Shown: piece by piece, positions 54,451 through 63,610 of the stretch | Layout of the letters: every line of letters starts with the position of its first letter | How positions within the stretch are numbered: position 1 is the stretch's first letter | Assembly: GCA_963729795.1 (NCBI GenBank) | Contig: CAVSPC010000016.1 | Coordinates: 372,001 to 436,000, forward strand | Length of the DNA stretch: 64,000 nucleotides | Reading direction: 5' to 3' | Origin: CAWBBA01 sp963729795 | GTDB taxonomy: Bacteria; Desulfobacterota; Desulfomonilia; Desulfomonilales; Desulfomonilaceae | Translations under genes and position numbers: made by a program | The notes under the pieces: generated by a model | Seen by the model: the letters and a program-made list of their open reading frames with translations, nothing else | Told to the model about the DNA's origin: nothing | Database searches by the model: none

Positions 54451-55275
54451 TCATCTCCAGGAGATATTCGGTTCTTTCCTCAGAGGAAGCCTTCGGTACT
54501 GATATTTCGGGTATCCCACCATCAAAGCGCCGTAGCTTTGGTGGTTCTCGGGAAGAGCCAATGCCTCTTGCATTGGAGGGTAAGACGTGGCGGCTGCATT
54601 GAAGTAACCTGCCCAACACGTCCCAAGACCGAACGAGGGGGCCGCAAGGTCCATATAGGTTAGAGCGATGATACAGGCGGACTGCACTATCGGCATGGAC
54701 TGTGGGCCGTGGGCCACAATAAGGTGCGGAGCCCCTCGAAGAACCCTGTCTCGTCCCCGTTCCCACGCTTCAACCACTCTGTCGAAGTGCATGGGCTCGG
54801 CCAATTCAGGGTGTTCCCCAATCATCAGCCTCATCCAGTCAATTACAAGCCCACCAAGTCGTCTGACCTCTCTCTCGTCTTCGATCACAAGCCAGTTCAC
54901 AGGCTGCAAGTTGTGGCCTGATGGCGCAAATCGTGCAATTTCAATCAGGCGAGTCAGAATGGCTCGATCCACGGGTTTGTTTTTATAGTCGCGAATGGAC
55001 CGTCTTGCCCGCAAAAAATGCTCAGCATGCTCGGGGTCGAGGAAAAGCCGTTCTTGGACTGGTGGACAATCTTCTGGTCTCATGCTCCTGTGAGATAACG
55101 CTTCGGCGGGACAAACAGCGACACAATGGCCGCAGTCTATGCAGAGTTCCTCCGCTCCTGGGATGGGCGACGGGAAAGCCCCTCCTTCTTTAATTTCAAT
55201 CAGGCCGACGGGGCACTCTGCTATGCAGAAGCTATCGCGTTGGCATTTTTCCTCATCGACAACGAACAGACTCAT
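54451..55275 (-). CDS. Ferredoxin-nitroreductase fusion
   Basis: 274 residues. The first 70 residues hold two 4Fe-4S motifs (CQRDSFCIAECP, CIDCGHCVAVCP); from about 85 a nitroreductase fold begins (RRSIRDYKNKPVDRAILTRL, then EIARFAPSGHNLQPVNWLV), with GLGTCWAGYF near 215. These FMN enzymes reduce nitro groups, quinones or other acceptors, here taking electrons through the built-in ferredoxin, a form typical of anaerobes. It starts eight bases after the acyl-CoA ligase stop on the same strand, so the two are co-transcribed. Confidence 0.88.
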   Translation of the reverse strand: MSLFVVDEEKCQRDSFCIAECPVGLIEIKEGGAFPSPIPGAEELCIDCGHCVAVCPAEALSHRSMRPEDCPPVQERLFLDPEHAEHFLRARRSIRDYKNKPVDRAILTRLIEIARFAPSGHNLQPVNWLVIEDEREVRRLGGLVIDWMRLMIGEHPELAEPMHFDRVVEAWERGRDRVLRGAPHLIVAHGPQSMPIVQSACIIALTYMDLAAPSFGLGTCWAGYFNAAATSYPPMQEALALPENHQSYGALMVGYPKYQYRRLPLRKEPNISWR

Positions 55276-55283
55276 ACTTCCTC

Positions 55284-56975
55284 CTAGTGTGTTTGCTTCG
55301 AATGGGACGCAGCAGACTGGACAAGATGCAGTCGCTTTAATTCTCGTCGTAAAACTTTTCCCACCGGGGTTCGCGGAAGCTCACTCAAGAAGATCACGAA
55401 CCGGGGGGTTTTGAGTGGGGGCAATTTCTTTCTGCAATAGTCTATAATTTCTTGTGAAGTGGCTTGTTCGCCCTTCTTTAGTACCACAAAAGCCTTTATG
55501 ACCTGGCCTCGGTCCGAGTCGGGGACTCCGATAGCACAGGCGTCAAGGATCTTTGGATTGGAGTACAGCACCTCATCAAGTTCTCGTGGAAAAATCCTTT
55601 GTCCGTCGGAAACAATCATCTCTACTTTGCGATTAACCACAGTGAAGAAACCTTCCTCGTCTACAGTTACGATGTCTCCGGTGAGAAGCCATCCATCTTT
55701 GATTGTAGCTTGAGTCGTTTCTGGGAGGTTAATGTACCCCTTCATGACCTGGGGTCCTTTTACGCACAACTCGCCGGGCTCGCCTGGAGTGGTAATCTCT
55801 ATAGTGTGGTCGTCCACATCCACAATCTTTGCCTCGGTGTTTGGGAGCGGAAGACCTATTGTCCCCGGCTTTGTCTTTCCGCCAAATGGATTTATATGGC
55901 TGACCGGCGAGCATTCAGTCAGGCCGTAGCCCTCGCAAATCTGGGCTCCAGTAAGTTTCTCGAACGAGCGGATGATCTCAAGCGGCAGCGGAGACGCACC
56001 GGAAAAGCACCCCTTAAGGGATTTGAGATCATATTTCTTCAGGCCGGGATCGTTGATCATGCCCGTGTACCAACTGGGAAGAGCAGGAACGTAGGTTGCC
56101 TTGTAAGTGTGTATGGCTTCAAGAATGCTTTTCGGTTCGGGAAGCGGAACGAGAATCACGGCATAACCGTAAAAAATTCCTGTATTAAGTGCACAAGTAA
56201 GCCCGAAGACATGGAAAAAAGGCAGACACGCAACCACGGCCTCTTGTCCGTCCACGAAGCCGGGAAACCAGGAACGAAGTTGCTGCACATTTATCGAAGC
56301 ATTGGCATGAGTCAGCTCCACTCCCTTTGCCTTGCCAGTGGTGGCACTGGTGTAAAGAATAAAGGCCGTATCTTCCTTCCGCAGATGATCCGGTCGGGAA
56401 AAAGGCTTTTTACTCTCCATGAGCTCTGTAAACTCGAAGACATTCCCCTCTACCGGCGTCTTTAGGTGCAGCTCTTTCTTCACCAGCGGAAAGAGTTTCT
56501 TAGCAAGGAATGGGAGATAGTCGCGAATGTGGCAGGAGACGATCTTCTTAACACCGGTCCGCTTTCTCATGCCGATCAATCTGGGTACAAGAACGTCCAA
56601 GCATACCACCATCTCGGATCCGGCGTTATTGATCTGGAACTCCAACTGCATCTCATCATTTCGAGGGTTGTGGGTCACCACAATGCCGCCCGCTCGAAGA
56701 GTGCCGTAAATGGCTACAACCGTTTGAACCAGGTTAGGCATAATGACAGAAACTTTTCCGCCCCGCCTAAGGCCCATAGCCATCAGCGCCGCAGCGAATC
56801 GAGAGACCATATCTTCCAACTCTCGATAGGTTACGATCGTTCCCTGGAAAATAAGTGCGGGCTTGTCCGGGAATCTGGAGGCGGTCCTGGTGAGTGCTTC
56901 CGGTAAGGTGGTCTCGTCGAACTGGATCGTCTTCGGCACTCGCTTAACGTACAGTTTTTGCCAGATCTTTTCCAT
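55284..56975 (-). CDS. AMP-forming acyl-CoA ligase
   Basis: 563 residues from the ATG at 56975 (GGGAGG six bases upstream; the frame is open to 57041). The adenylate-forming signature reads FILYTSATTGKAKGVELTHA near residue 185; CEGYGLTECSPVSHINPFGG (near 335) and DGWLLTGDIVTVDEEGFFTV (near 420) follow, and the last Lys before adenylation is in PRTPVGKVLRRELK. It is of the long-chain acyl-CoA synthetase type. It would activate a carboxylic acid with ATP and CoA in the cytoplasm; chain length or aromatic preference cannot be read. It lies directly upstream of the nitroreductase on the same strand. Confidence 0.9.
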   Translation of the reverse strand: MEKIWQKLYVKRVPKTIQFDETTLPEALTRTASRFPDKPALIFQGTIVTYRELEDMVSRFAAALMAMGLRRGGKVSVIMPNLVQTVVAIYGTLRAGGIVVTHNPRNDEMQLEFQINNAGSEMVVCLDVLVPRLIGMRKRTGVKKIVSCHIRDYLPFLAKKLFPLVKKELHLKTPVEGNVFEFTELMESKKPFSRPDHLRKEDTAFILYTSATTGKAKGVELTHANASINVQQLRSWFPGFVDGQEAVVACLPFFHVFGLTCALNTGIFYGYAVILVPLPEPKSILEAIHTYKATYVPALPSWYTGMINDPGLKKYDLKSLKGCFSGASPLPLEIIRSFEKLTGAQICEGYGLTECSPVSHINPFGGKTKPGTIGLPLPNTEAKIVDVDDHTIEITTPGEPGELCVKGPQVMKGYINLPETTQATIKDGWLLTGDIVTVDEEGFFTVVNRKVEMIVSDGQRIFPRELDEVLYSNPKILDACAIGVPDSDRGQVIKAFVVLKKGEQATSQEIIDYCRKKLPPLKTPRFVIFLSELPRTPVGKVLRRELKRLHLVQSAASHSKQTH

Positions 56976-57317
56976 GAAATCGCCTCCCTGGCCCTGGTAG
57001 AGTTGTCTTAATACAATTCGATACGTCTTCGGTAAGGACACACGGAATCATCTGCGGCTAGAGCACTGAACTCCATTCTGGCAGATATTATTATTCCACC
57101 TACTGTACTGAATCAAGAATAAACGGCATCGGAGACTGTGGAGCCATTTAAACTGGTTACTGTAGATTTCTAGCTCAGGCAGAATAAATGTTGTCACGAC
57201 GACAAATCTCCAGTAAACAACATAATAGCAATTCCAGACCGTAAAAACTCAGATGAAACGCTGACGTACGGATTTAATGCTGTGGGCTTCGTTGCGGGCA
57301 TCAATGGGAGGTCTTGC
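56976..57317. other. Divergent intergenic region
   Basis: 342 bases between the acyl-CoA ligase and the outer-membrane protein gene, moderately AT-rich around 57085-57120 and 57180-57240. Promoters for both directions must be here, but no clear pair is seen. Confidence 0.35.
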
Positions 57318-58247
57318 GTGAGTAAGTTCCGTCTTGTCTTCGTAGGCGTGGTGGTGTGGTGGGGCCTGTGTGTGGGGCCGGTGGCACAAGGTTTCGTCGA
57401 CGACGGCACAGCCCTGAGTTTTGGCCACTTTCCGCTACTCTATCCCACCGGAACATCTTGCCGAAGCGGCACTGAGCCGGGTTTGCTGAGCATGCCATCC
57501 CTGTACTTTGGGTGGCTAGATCAGCCCCGGGACAGTACCTGGGCACTTCAGCGTCGAACCTCGACAGGAACCGCGCCCTGGTCGCTCAAAGGCTTTTGGC
57601 TGGAGGCGACGGAAGAGGTCCCTCTCGATCAGGGTCTTGGTCTCCTTGTTTCGGGAGGTGTCTTTTTCCCAGGGCAAGCCTCTGGAACCTGGTATACAAC
57701 TCCTCTGTCTCGTTCATTCGACTTTGACATACCGTCCTATGACTGGTGGTTTGTAGACGGCCTGGTGGAAGGCCGCGTCTCGGGTCCGATTGATCTTCTG
57801 GCCGGCGTGCGATGGGATCATACAAGTACAAGGGTCGACTACAGTGATAATACGAGTGACGACTACATTCTCAATTCATATATGGCACTTGTCGGAGCCC
57901 AGATTAAACAGCCTTTCCTTGTAGGTTCGCTCCTCGTTCGATTATTGTACTCGCCGTTAGTGCGTGGCCAACTAAGATATCATTTTTGGGATCGGCTCGG
58001 TTACGCTGAGTTCGGGGATTTCCGCGTCAATTCTAATAGTTCTTTTGTGGAGACCTTGGCAGACTATCGGATTAAGCTCAGAGGTGACGTCCAGATTGGT
58101 GGATTTGCAAAATGGAACTGGTTGAGGGTGAGAACCGACGACCAAAATCTTTCAGGTTTGACAACAGAGTCCGTCTCGTGGGCTGTTGATATCCGATCTT
58201 GGACAGTCGGTGGAGTCGTTTTGCTCGAGTTTTCCAGTTTTTTCTGA
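57318..58247 (+). CDS. Outer-membrane beta-barrel-like protein
   Basis: 309 residues from the GTG at 57318 (GGGAGG upstream; earlier frame starts at 57282). The signal peptide spans about residues 1-24 (FRLVFVGVVVWWGLCVGPVA) and the rest has the alternating hydrophobic-aromatic pattern and high Gly/Ser/Asp content of beta-barrels. Strand-like pieces include GLGLLVSGGVFFPG, LLAGVRWDHTSTRVDYSD and LRGDVQIGGFAKWNWLRVRT, and it ends in Phe, as many barrels do. No named family is recognised; the composition resembles the partial protein at the start of the window but no clear relation is shown. Confidence 0.65.
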   Translation: MSKFRLVFVGVVVWWGLCVGPVAQGFVDDGTALSFGHFPLLYPTGTSCRSGTEPGLLSMPSLYFGWLDQPRDSTWALQRRTSTGTAPWSLKGFWLEATEEVPLDQGLGLLVSGGVFFPGQASGTWYTTPLSRSFDFDIPSYDWWFVDGLVEGRVSGPIDLLAGVRWDHTSTRVDYSDNTSDDYILNSYMALVGAQIKQPFLVGSLLVRLLYSPLVRGQLRYHFWDRLGYAEFGDFRVNSNSSFVETLADYRIKLRGDVQIGGFAKWNWLRVRTDDQNLSGLTTESVSWAVDIRSWTVGGVVLLEFSSFF

Positions 58248-58420
58248 TCGACTGATTTACCGATTAGGCTGACGCCCCCGTACCAATTGATGCGAAAAGG
58301 TTTTACCTCTGAACAAGCCATGAGTGCTCTAGCTTCTTATGTGAATACCGCGCAAGCATACTCTACCTAGCGGAAGGGGCGCTTCTGGTTCAGAGTATTT
58401 TGAGCGAGGTGAGATCTCGA

Positions 58421-59146
58421 TTATCGCTTGGCCTTTCCCAAGTCGGTTCCCGTGAGATTGGTGCCGTTTAGATTGGCGCCCCGCAGATTTGCTTCGGTGA
58501 TGTCTGTTCCGACCAGAATCGCTTCAGAGAGGTCCGCGCCTCCAAGATCCGCCCCCGCTAGAGTAGCACCCGACAGGTCAGCCATTGTCAGATTTGCCCT
58601 GGACAGATTTGCTACAGTCAAAACGGCCCTGTTGAGATTTGCCATAGTAAGATTTGACCCGGCGAGATCAGCCCAAAACAAGTCTGCTCCGGTGAGATTC
58701 GCCATTGTAAGAGTACTTTTTGCCAGGTTGGTCTGAGAAAGATCCGCGCCAGTCAGATTTGCGCCGGTCAGGTTGGTCCAATAAAGGTCGGCATTTACCA
58801 GCGACGCGCCTGCCAGGTCAGCTAAGACCAGGTCCGCGCCGGTCAAATTGGCTTCGGTCAGGTCCGCCCCCGACAAGATCGCACCTGTGAGGATAACGCG
58901 TGTCAAATTAGTGGAAGCTAGGCGAGCCTGAGATAGATCAGCCTTGGTTAAGTTCGCGCCGGAGAGATTAGAAGCGGAAAGATCCATTTTGGCCAATGGG
59001 GCCCCGACAAGATTCGCGCCTGCTAAGTCTGCTCCAGAGAGACTGGTGCCCGGTTTGAGGACAGCCCTAATGAGCGCGGTCAGGGAGTTGGCTTCGCCTT
59101 TCAGAATTATCTCACGACTAAAACGATTCCGTATTTCAATTATCAC
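58421..59146 (-). CDS. Pentapeptide-repeat protein
   Basis: 241 residues; from about residue 35 to the end nearly all are A(D/N)LXX repeats (GADLAGANLVGAPLAKMDLS and so on, about 40 units), which fold into a right-handed square beta-helix. The first 33 residues are a non-repeat cap. Such proteins can mimic DNA or act as scaffolds; quinolone-resistance types are a subset, and nothing here identifies the partner. The open frame on the other strand at 58428 is only a mirror of the repeats. Confidence 0.88.
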   Translation of the reverse strand: MIIEIRNRFSREIILKGEANSLTALIRAVLKPGTSLSGADLAGANLVGAPLAKMDLSASNLSGANLTKADLSQARLASTNLTRVILTGAILSGADLTEANLTGADLVLADLAGASLVNADLYWTNLTGANLTGADLSQTNLAKSTLTMANLTGADLFWADLAGSNLTMANLNRAVLTVANLSRANLTMADLSGATLAGADLGGADLSEAILVGTDITEANLRGANLNGTNLTGTDLGKAKR

Positions 59147-59301
59147 GGCTGCTTCGCCACCCGGTTCATCCCTGTGATCCTAATTGCCAAGGGACAAGAT
59201 TGAGGTTTGTTAGGCCGCGAGAGGCGGAGCAGGTTTCCTGCCTAGGTCTCAACAGGTCGTTACCCTCCGCTGGCAGCCAGTTACTCGGTCTTCGTGCGCG
59301 G

Positions 59302-60456
59302 TCAGCTCAAAAGGAACTTACTTACATAATGGATAACCTTATTCCTCTGAGCAACGGTCAGGCCGGGAAAGACGGGAAGGGCCAACACTTCCCGGGACGC
59401 CTTCTCACTTTCAGGCATGCTGCCCTTTCCATACCCCAGCCCGGCGAAGCAATTTTGCAAATGCAGCGGGACAGGGTAGTAGATCGCAATATCTATATGG
59501 TGCGACTTCAAATAGTCCTTGAGCTCATCCCGGTGCGAGACTCTTATCACGAATTGGTTAAAAACATGTCTTTGATCGTGAACTTCGTGAGGAAGACCGA
59601 TCAATTCATTCTTTTCAAGGTCGGAAAAGGCATCGATATAAGCCCTGGCATTGTCTCTTCTCTTCTGATGCCATTCTTCAAGGCGGGGTAGTTTCACTCT
59701 CAGGGCTGCGGCCTGAATTGCATCCAACCGAAAGTTTCCGCCTGCAATTGAGTGGTAGTATCTATGCTCCGCCCCATGGTCGCGAAGCCGGCGCAGTTTT
59801 TCTGCGACAGCTCGATCCTGAGTCAGGATCAAGCCGCCATCACCAATACCGCCCAGGTTCTTTGAGGGAAAGAAGGAGAAACATCCTGTGTCGCCCATTA
59901 TGCCGGCCATCTTGCTGCGATAGGTCGCTCCTATGGCTTGAGCCGCGTCCTCGATTACTTTGACGCCGTGGCTGTGACAAATTTGCATAATTGCGTCCAT
60001 GTTCGAACACAGACCAAAGAGATGAACAGGGATTACGGCTCTGGTCCGGGGCGTGATCAGCTCCTCGAGTCTTTTCGGGTCGAGATTGAATGTTTCAGGT
60101 TCAATGTCACAGAAGACTATTTTCCCCCCCAGTCTGTAAACAGAGCCGGCCGTAGCGAAAAAGGTGAAACTCGGCACGACCACCTCGTCTCCGAAACCGA
60201 TATCAAAAGCCATCATGGACGCGAGAAGCGCGTCGGTTCCCGATGAGACGCCTATGGCATAATCTGCGCCGCAATATGCTGCGATTTCGCGCTCAAAATT
60301 TTCCACCTCGGGGCCGCCTACAAAGCGATTGCTGGCTAGAACACGAGTAATAGCCTCTCTTAACTGCTTCTCGATAGGCCGGTGTATAGGGTCGAGATCA
60401 AGCAAAGGGACACGAAGCCCATCGTCGTTTTCATCATAAAAAGTCATCTGCTCCAC
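59302..60456 (-). CDS. DegT/DnrJ/EryC1-family aminotransferase
   Basis: 384 residues of the PLP-dependent sugar aminotransferase family. The PLP lysine lies in CFSFFPSKNLGGIGDGG near residue 190, and SSGTDALLASMMAFDIGFGD (near 80), VVVPSFTFFATAGSV and PVHLFGLCSNMDAIMQICHS are typical. These enzymes place an amino group on a 3- or 4-keto nucleotide sugar for lipopolysaccharide or glycan building blocks. No matching dehydratase is adjacent, so the substrate is unclear. Confidence 0.9.
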   Translation of the reverse strand: MEQMTFYDENDDGLRVPLLDLDPIHRPIEKQLREAITRVLASNRFVGGPEVENFEREIAAYCGADYAIGVSSGTDALLASMMAFDIGFGDEVVVPSFTFFATAGSVYRLGGKIVFCDIEPETFNLDPKRLEELITPRTRAVIPVHLFGLCSNMDAIMQICHSHGVKVIEDAAQAIGATYRSKMAGIMGDTGCFSFFPSKNLGGIGDGGLILTQDRAVAEKLRRLRDHGAEHRYYHSIAGGNFRLDAIQAAALRVKLPRLEEWHQKRRDNARAYIDAFSDLEKNELIGLPHEVHDQRHVFNQFVIRVSHRDELKDYLKSHHIDIAIYYPVPLHLQNCFAGLGYGKGSMPESEKASREVLALPVFPGLTVAQRNKVIHYVSKFLLS

Positions 60457-60611
60457 TATATGGCTCCATCAAGAGTTTTCGCCACCCTGATGGGCAAGCG
60501 ATGCGGGACCTTGAAAACTCCTACTACAAAAAGGCAGTCCCCCTCAAGTCCCTTAACATTGGAAAAGGAAACCGAGCGCGACTGCTTATGCGTCTGAAAA
60601 ATTTGGCGGCC

Positions 60612-60640
60612 TTGACACGGATGACAGTGTAAACAAAAAT
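60612..60640 (+). promoter_or_regulatory. Putative sigma70 promoter
   Basis: TTGACA (60612-60617), 17 bases, AAAAAT (60635-60640, 4 of 6). It lies 31 bases before the small membrane-protein ATG. Confidence 0.45.
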
Positions 60641-60671
60641 AGCGTCAGAGAACAATCAATGGGCGGAGAGC

Positions 60672-60914
60672 ATGGAACTCCTGAAGATTTTTTTTGGCCA
60701 TCTTTATTTTTCGATCATCTGCGTCGCGGTCGGGCTCATAATCATCTATGTAATTCTGAACGGCATAGATGCCGAGTCGGTCATGAGCAACCATCTTCTG
60801 GCGATGGCGATAACTTGTGGACTAGTATGCTTTGGGATGGCAGCTTTCTTTACGCACCGAACTATAAAGAGTCGCGCGCAGCAACCCATAGTATACACGC
60901 AGCGCCAATACTGA
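60672..60914 (+). CDS. Small two-helix membrane protein
   Basis: 80 residues with two predicted membrane segments (about 9-29 and 40-60) joined by a short polar loop (NGIDAESVMSN) and a basic tail. GGCGGAGAG lies just ahead of the start, and a promoter-like pair is upstream. No family is recognised. Confidence 0.55.
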   Translation: MELLKIFFGHLYFSIICVAVGLIIIYVILNGIDAESVMSNHLLAMAITCGLVCFGMAAFFTHRTIKSRAQQPIVYTQRQY

Positions 60915-60973
60915 AACTACTTGGCGCAGGCTTTGGTACGGCCGGCAAGAGGTTCGCAAAGCGCAGAAGCTCG

Positions 60974-61014
60974 AAAAACAAAACAAGGCCCTCCCACTGA
61001 AACGGAAGGGCCTT
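60974..61014 (-). terminator. Rho-independent terminator of the Cys-rich protein gene
   Basis: On the minus strand AAGGCCCTTCC and GGGAGGGCCTT pair around a short loop, followed by TTGTTTTGTTTTT. Confidence 0.7.
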
Positions 61015-61113
61015 CCCAAATTCTTGCGTTTGACTTATTTCGACTACCGCTTGAGCATGGTACACCCGCTATGCCTCGCGAGACATGCGAGCTTTGCTCT
61101 GGTACGTCATTTG

Positions 61114-61392
61114 TTACTTCCTGAACTTCTTGACCACTTTTGCGGGGGCCCCGCCGCCAGGGCACTGCAGGACGGTCATCCAGCTACAGGTCCATTTGAT
61201 CCAGGGGTTGCAGGGACCACACAATTTTTGCGCGCCTTTGCATTGGCCTTTGCAGAGAACCTGGGGAACACAAGGTGGTTTCTTGCAAACCGGCGCCGTG
61301 TAGCAGCACCACCCGCCGTCATAGGCAAGCACCGATCCGACGAAGGCCAACGAACTAACCAGAACGACCAACATAACCAACGACTTCTTCAT
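61114..61392 (-). CDS. Small exported Cys-rich protein
   Basis: 92 residues: a signal peptide of about 22 (MKKSLVMLVVLVSSLAFVGS) and a mature part of about 70 with nine or more cysteines in CC, CxxxxC and CxxC-like spacing (GGWCCYTAPVCKKPPC, CKGQCKGAQKLCGPC, TCSWMTVLQC). The sequence ends in a basic KVVKKFRK tail. The cysteines could bind a metal or form a disulfide knot; no family known to me matches. The gene has its own promoter-like pair and terminator, so it is a single-gene unit. GGAGGG lies before the ATG. Confidence 0.65.
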   Translation of the reverse strand: MKKSLVMLVVLVSSLAFVGSVLAYDGGWCCYTAPVCKKPPCVPQVLCKGQCKGAQKLCGPCNPWIKWTCSWMTVLQCPGGGAPAKVVKKFRK

Positions 61393-61453
61393 CCTAAACC
61401 CTCCTTAAATGAAGCATACTCCAATATAGAGTTGTTAGACCAAAATTTGGCTC

Positions 61454-61483
61454 ACCGTAGCACGCGTTCACGCGGCTTGTCAA
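61454..61483 (-). promoter_or_regulatory. Putative sigma70 promoter of the Cys-rich protein gene
   Basis: TTGACA (61483-61478), 18 bases, TACGGT (61459-61454). Perfect -35, weak -10; about 62 bases before the start codon. Confidence 0.4.
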
Positions 61484-61484
61484 G

Positions 61485-61508
61485 AAAAATCCCGCCGCCC
61501 TCGGCGGG
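61485..61508 (-). terminator. Rho-independent terminator downstream of the ribonuclease J gene
   Basis: On the minus strand CCCGCCG and CGGCGGG pair around AGGG, followed by ATTTTT. It lies about 250 bases past the ribonuclease stop and just before the next promoter on that strand. Confidence 0.65.
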
Positions 61509-61757
61509 CAATCAAAAAGGCCTTTTGCCAGCCCAAAACGCTTGACTCAACCACCTTGGCCCGTTTCCACCAAGCCTCCTTCGTCAAACGTTTGTTATGA
61601 CGTAATCCAAGTACACAGCAATTGCAAGAAAAAATTGTGTGCCCCTTGGAAAATAGAATATAGCTCGGCTGAAAAACCTGGGCCAACGCGCGCCTTTCGG
61701 AACATGGACACGCCTGAACTGCACTCTAAGGCTTCCGAATCCTCTGGAGAAACAATA

Positions 61758-63428
61758 TCAGATTTTCAAGACAATGGTCTGAACAAACGGTTTGCGGCCC
61801 AGAATTCTGTTTATGTGCCTCCGAACAGCGAGGCGGATCTCTTCTTTAGAATTTTTCCAATCTTCAGCAGTTCTGGGATTCAGCTCGGCTAGGCGTTCTT
61901 CGATTGCAATGCGAACCCCTTCAAGAAGTTCGGGCTCCACTTCGTCGAAAGTAACACCGCGCGAATGTATGTCCGGGCCCGCAATGACCGCTCCAGATTC
62001 TTTGTTGACTCCCAACACAACCGTAACCAGACCGACCTCGGAAAGAGTACGGCGATCACGTAGAACATCGTGCCCTATGTCCCCCACGCCTTTCCCGTGC
62101 ACAAAGACACGGCCCACTTCGAGCTGCTCAATCACTTGCGCCTTTTCGTTAGTAATCTCAACAAGATCTCCATCCTGCGCTACAAGGACCCGTTCGGCGG
62201 GTATACCTTCCTCAATTGCAATATGTGCGTGCCGCAACAGGTGCCTGTATTCGCCGTGAATGGGAATGAAACAATTCGGATGAACCAAGCGTATGAGATA
62301 ACGTAATTCTTCTTCACTTGCATGTCCCGATACGTGGACGTCGGATACTTTCTCATACATCACTCGGGCACCCCGCCTGGAAAACTCATTGATGATGTGC
62401 GTTATGGCTCTCTCATTTCCGGGAATGAACCTTGACGAAAGAACTACCACGTCGCCCGGCTTGACCTTCAAGTACTTGTGCCGGTCAAAGGCCATCAACG
62501 CAAGGGCGGACATAGGTTCCCCCTGAGAGCCGGTGGAGAGAACAGTGACTTTCTCATCCGGCAGACTCTCCACATCCTTCATGTCCACCAAAATTCCGCT
62601 GGGAATATCAAGATATCCACGATCCGCAGCAATCTTGGCGTTGGACTCCATTGACCGGCCGACGAGAACCACTCTGCGACCGAATTCTTGCGCAAGATGC
62701 AGCACCTGCTGAATACGGTGAATGTTCGAGGAGAAGGTAGCGATGAGGATTCGACCCGTAGCCTCTCTGAAAATGGTCTCGAAGGCTGGACGGATCATAC
62801 TTTCCGACAGAGTGCTCCCCGTCCTTTCCACATTGGTGCTGTCTGAGAATAATGCCATGACACCGTCACGAGCATACTGAGCGATTTTCTCCAGATCGCA
62901 GAGACGCCCGTCTATCGGAGTGGGATCCAGTTTGAAGTCGCCGGAGTGAATGATCACACCGGCAGGTGTCCTAATGGCCAAACCCACGCCATCCGCCACG
63001 GAGTGGCACATTGCAAAGAAACCTATCTCAAAAGGCCCCAGATTTATGACGCTATCCGCTGAGACAATGTGTCTGAGACTGCTACCCATGAGGCCGAATT
63101 CGTCAAGTTTGTTCTCGATCAGTCCCATAGTGAGCCCTGTGGCATAAACAGGAGCTGGAATTTTTTTCAGAACGTAGGGGAGCGCGCCTATGTGGTCTTC
63201 GTGACCGTGAGTGAGAACGATCCCCCGAATGTTCCAGTCCTGTCTGATTACGACCTCCAGGTCGGGGATTACAATGTCCACGCCTGGCATGGATTCGTCG
63301 GGGAACATTAAACCCGTATCAATGACGAAGGCCTCTTTGCCCAGGACCACGACCATCATGTTCAGGCCGATTTCTCCCAGCCCCCCCAAGGGAAGCACTC
63401 TCAATTTTGGAATCAGATCATCGGACAT
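61758..63428 (-). CDS. rnj: Ribonuclease J
   Basis: 556 residues from the ATG at 63428, preceded by AAGGT; a 14-residue longer frame exists to 63470. Beta-lactamase-fold and beta-CASP domains: ethe zinc motif GIVLTHGHEDHIGALP near residue 70, MCHSVADGVGLAIRTPAGVI, GSQGEPMSALALMAFDRHKY near 330 and HVSGHASEEELRYLI near 375, with the RNase J-type C-terminal domain after 450. The enzyme is an endonuclease and 5'-3' exonuclease in RNA decay and rRNA processing; presence here instead of or beside RNase E is common in Desulfobacterota. The 3' flank has a terminator. Confidence 0.94.
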   Translation of the reverse strand: MSDDLIPKLRVLPLGGLGEIGLNMMVVVLGKEAFVIDTGLMFPDESMPGVDIVIPDLEVVIRQDWNIRGIVLTHGHEDHIGALPYVLKKIPAPVYATGLTMGLIENKLDEFGLMGSSLRHIVSADSVINLGPFEIGFFAMCHSVADGVGLAIRTPAGVIIHSGDFKLDPTPIDGRLCDLEKIAQYARDGVMALFSDSTNVERTGSTLSESMIRPAFETIFREATGRILIATFSSNIHRIQQVLHLAQEFGRRVVLVGRSMESNAKIAADRGYLDIPSGILVDMKDVESLPDEKVTVLSTGSQGEPMSALALMAFDRHKYLKVKPGDVVVLSSRFIPGNERAITHIINEFSRRGARVMYEKVSDVHVSGHASEEELRYLIRLVHPNCFIPIHGEYRHLLRHAHIAIEEGIPAERVLVAQDGDLVEITNEKAQVIEQLEVGRVFVHGKGVGDIGHDVLRDRRTLSEVGLVTVVLGVNKESGAVIAGPDIHSRGVTFDEVEPELLEGVRIAIEERLAELNPRTAEDWKNSKEEIRLAVRRHINRILGRKPFVQTIVLKI

Positions 63429-63610
63429 CGGGACCTTATTAAACGCGTTTACAAGACCGCACTGAGCCAAGTTTCTCGAGAATTAATAATCTTCGAACAG
63501 ATACGCCGCGGGACCTCCGAAATCGTTCTCTGGCCGGGTCCTGCAACACCAAGCATCACTCCCATTAAGATAAAGATAACCATTTGAAAGGAAAGTTGCC
63601 CGGACATATC

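Noticed and set aside
58428..58736. Arg/Ala-rich frame opposite the pentapeptide-repeat gene
   Set aside because: It is the mirror of the repeated codons and has no start signal.
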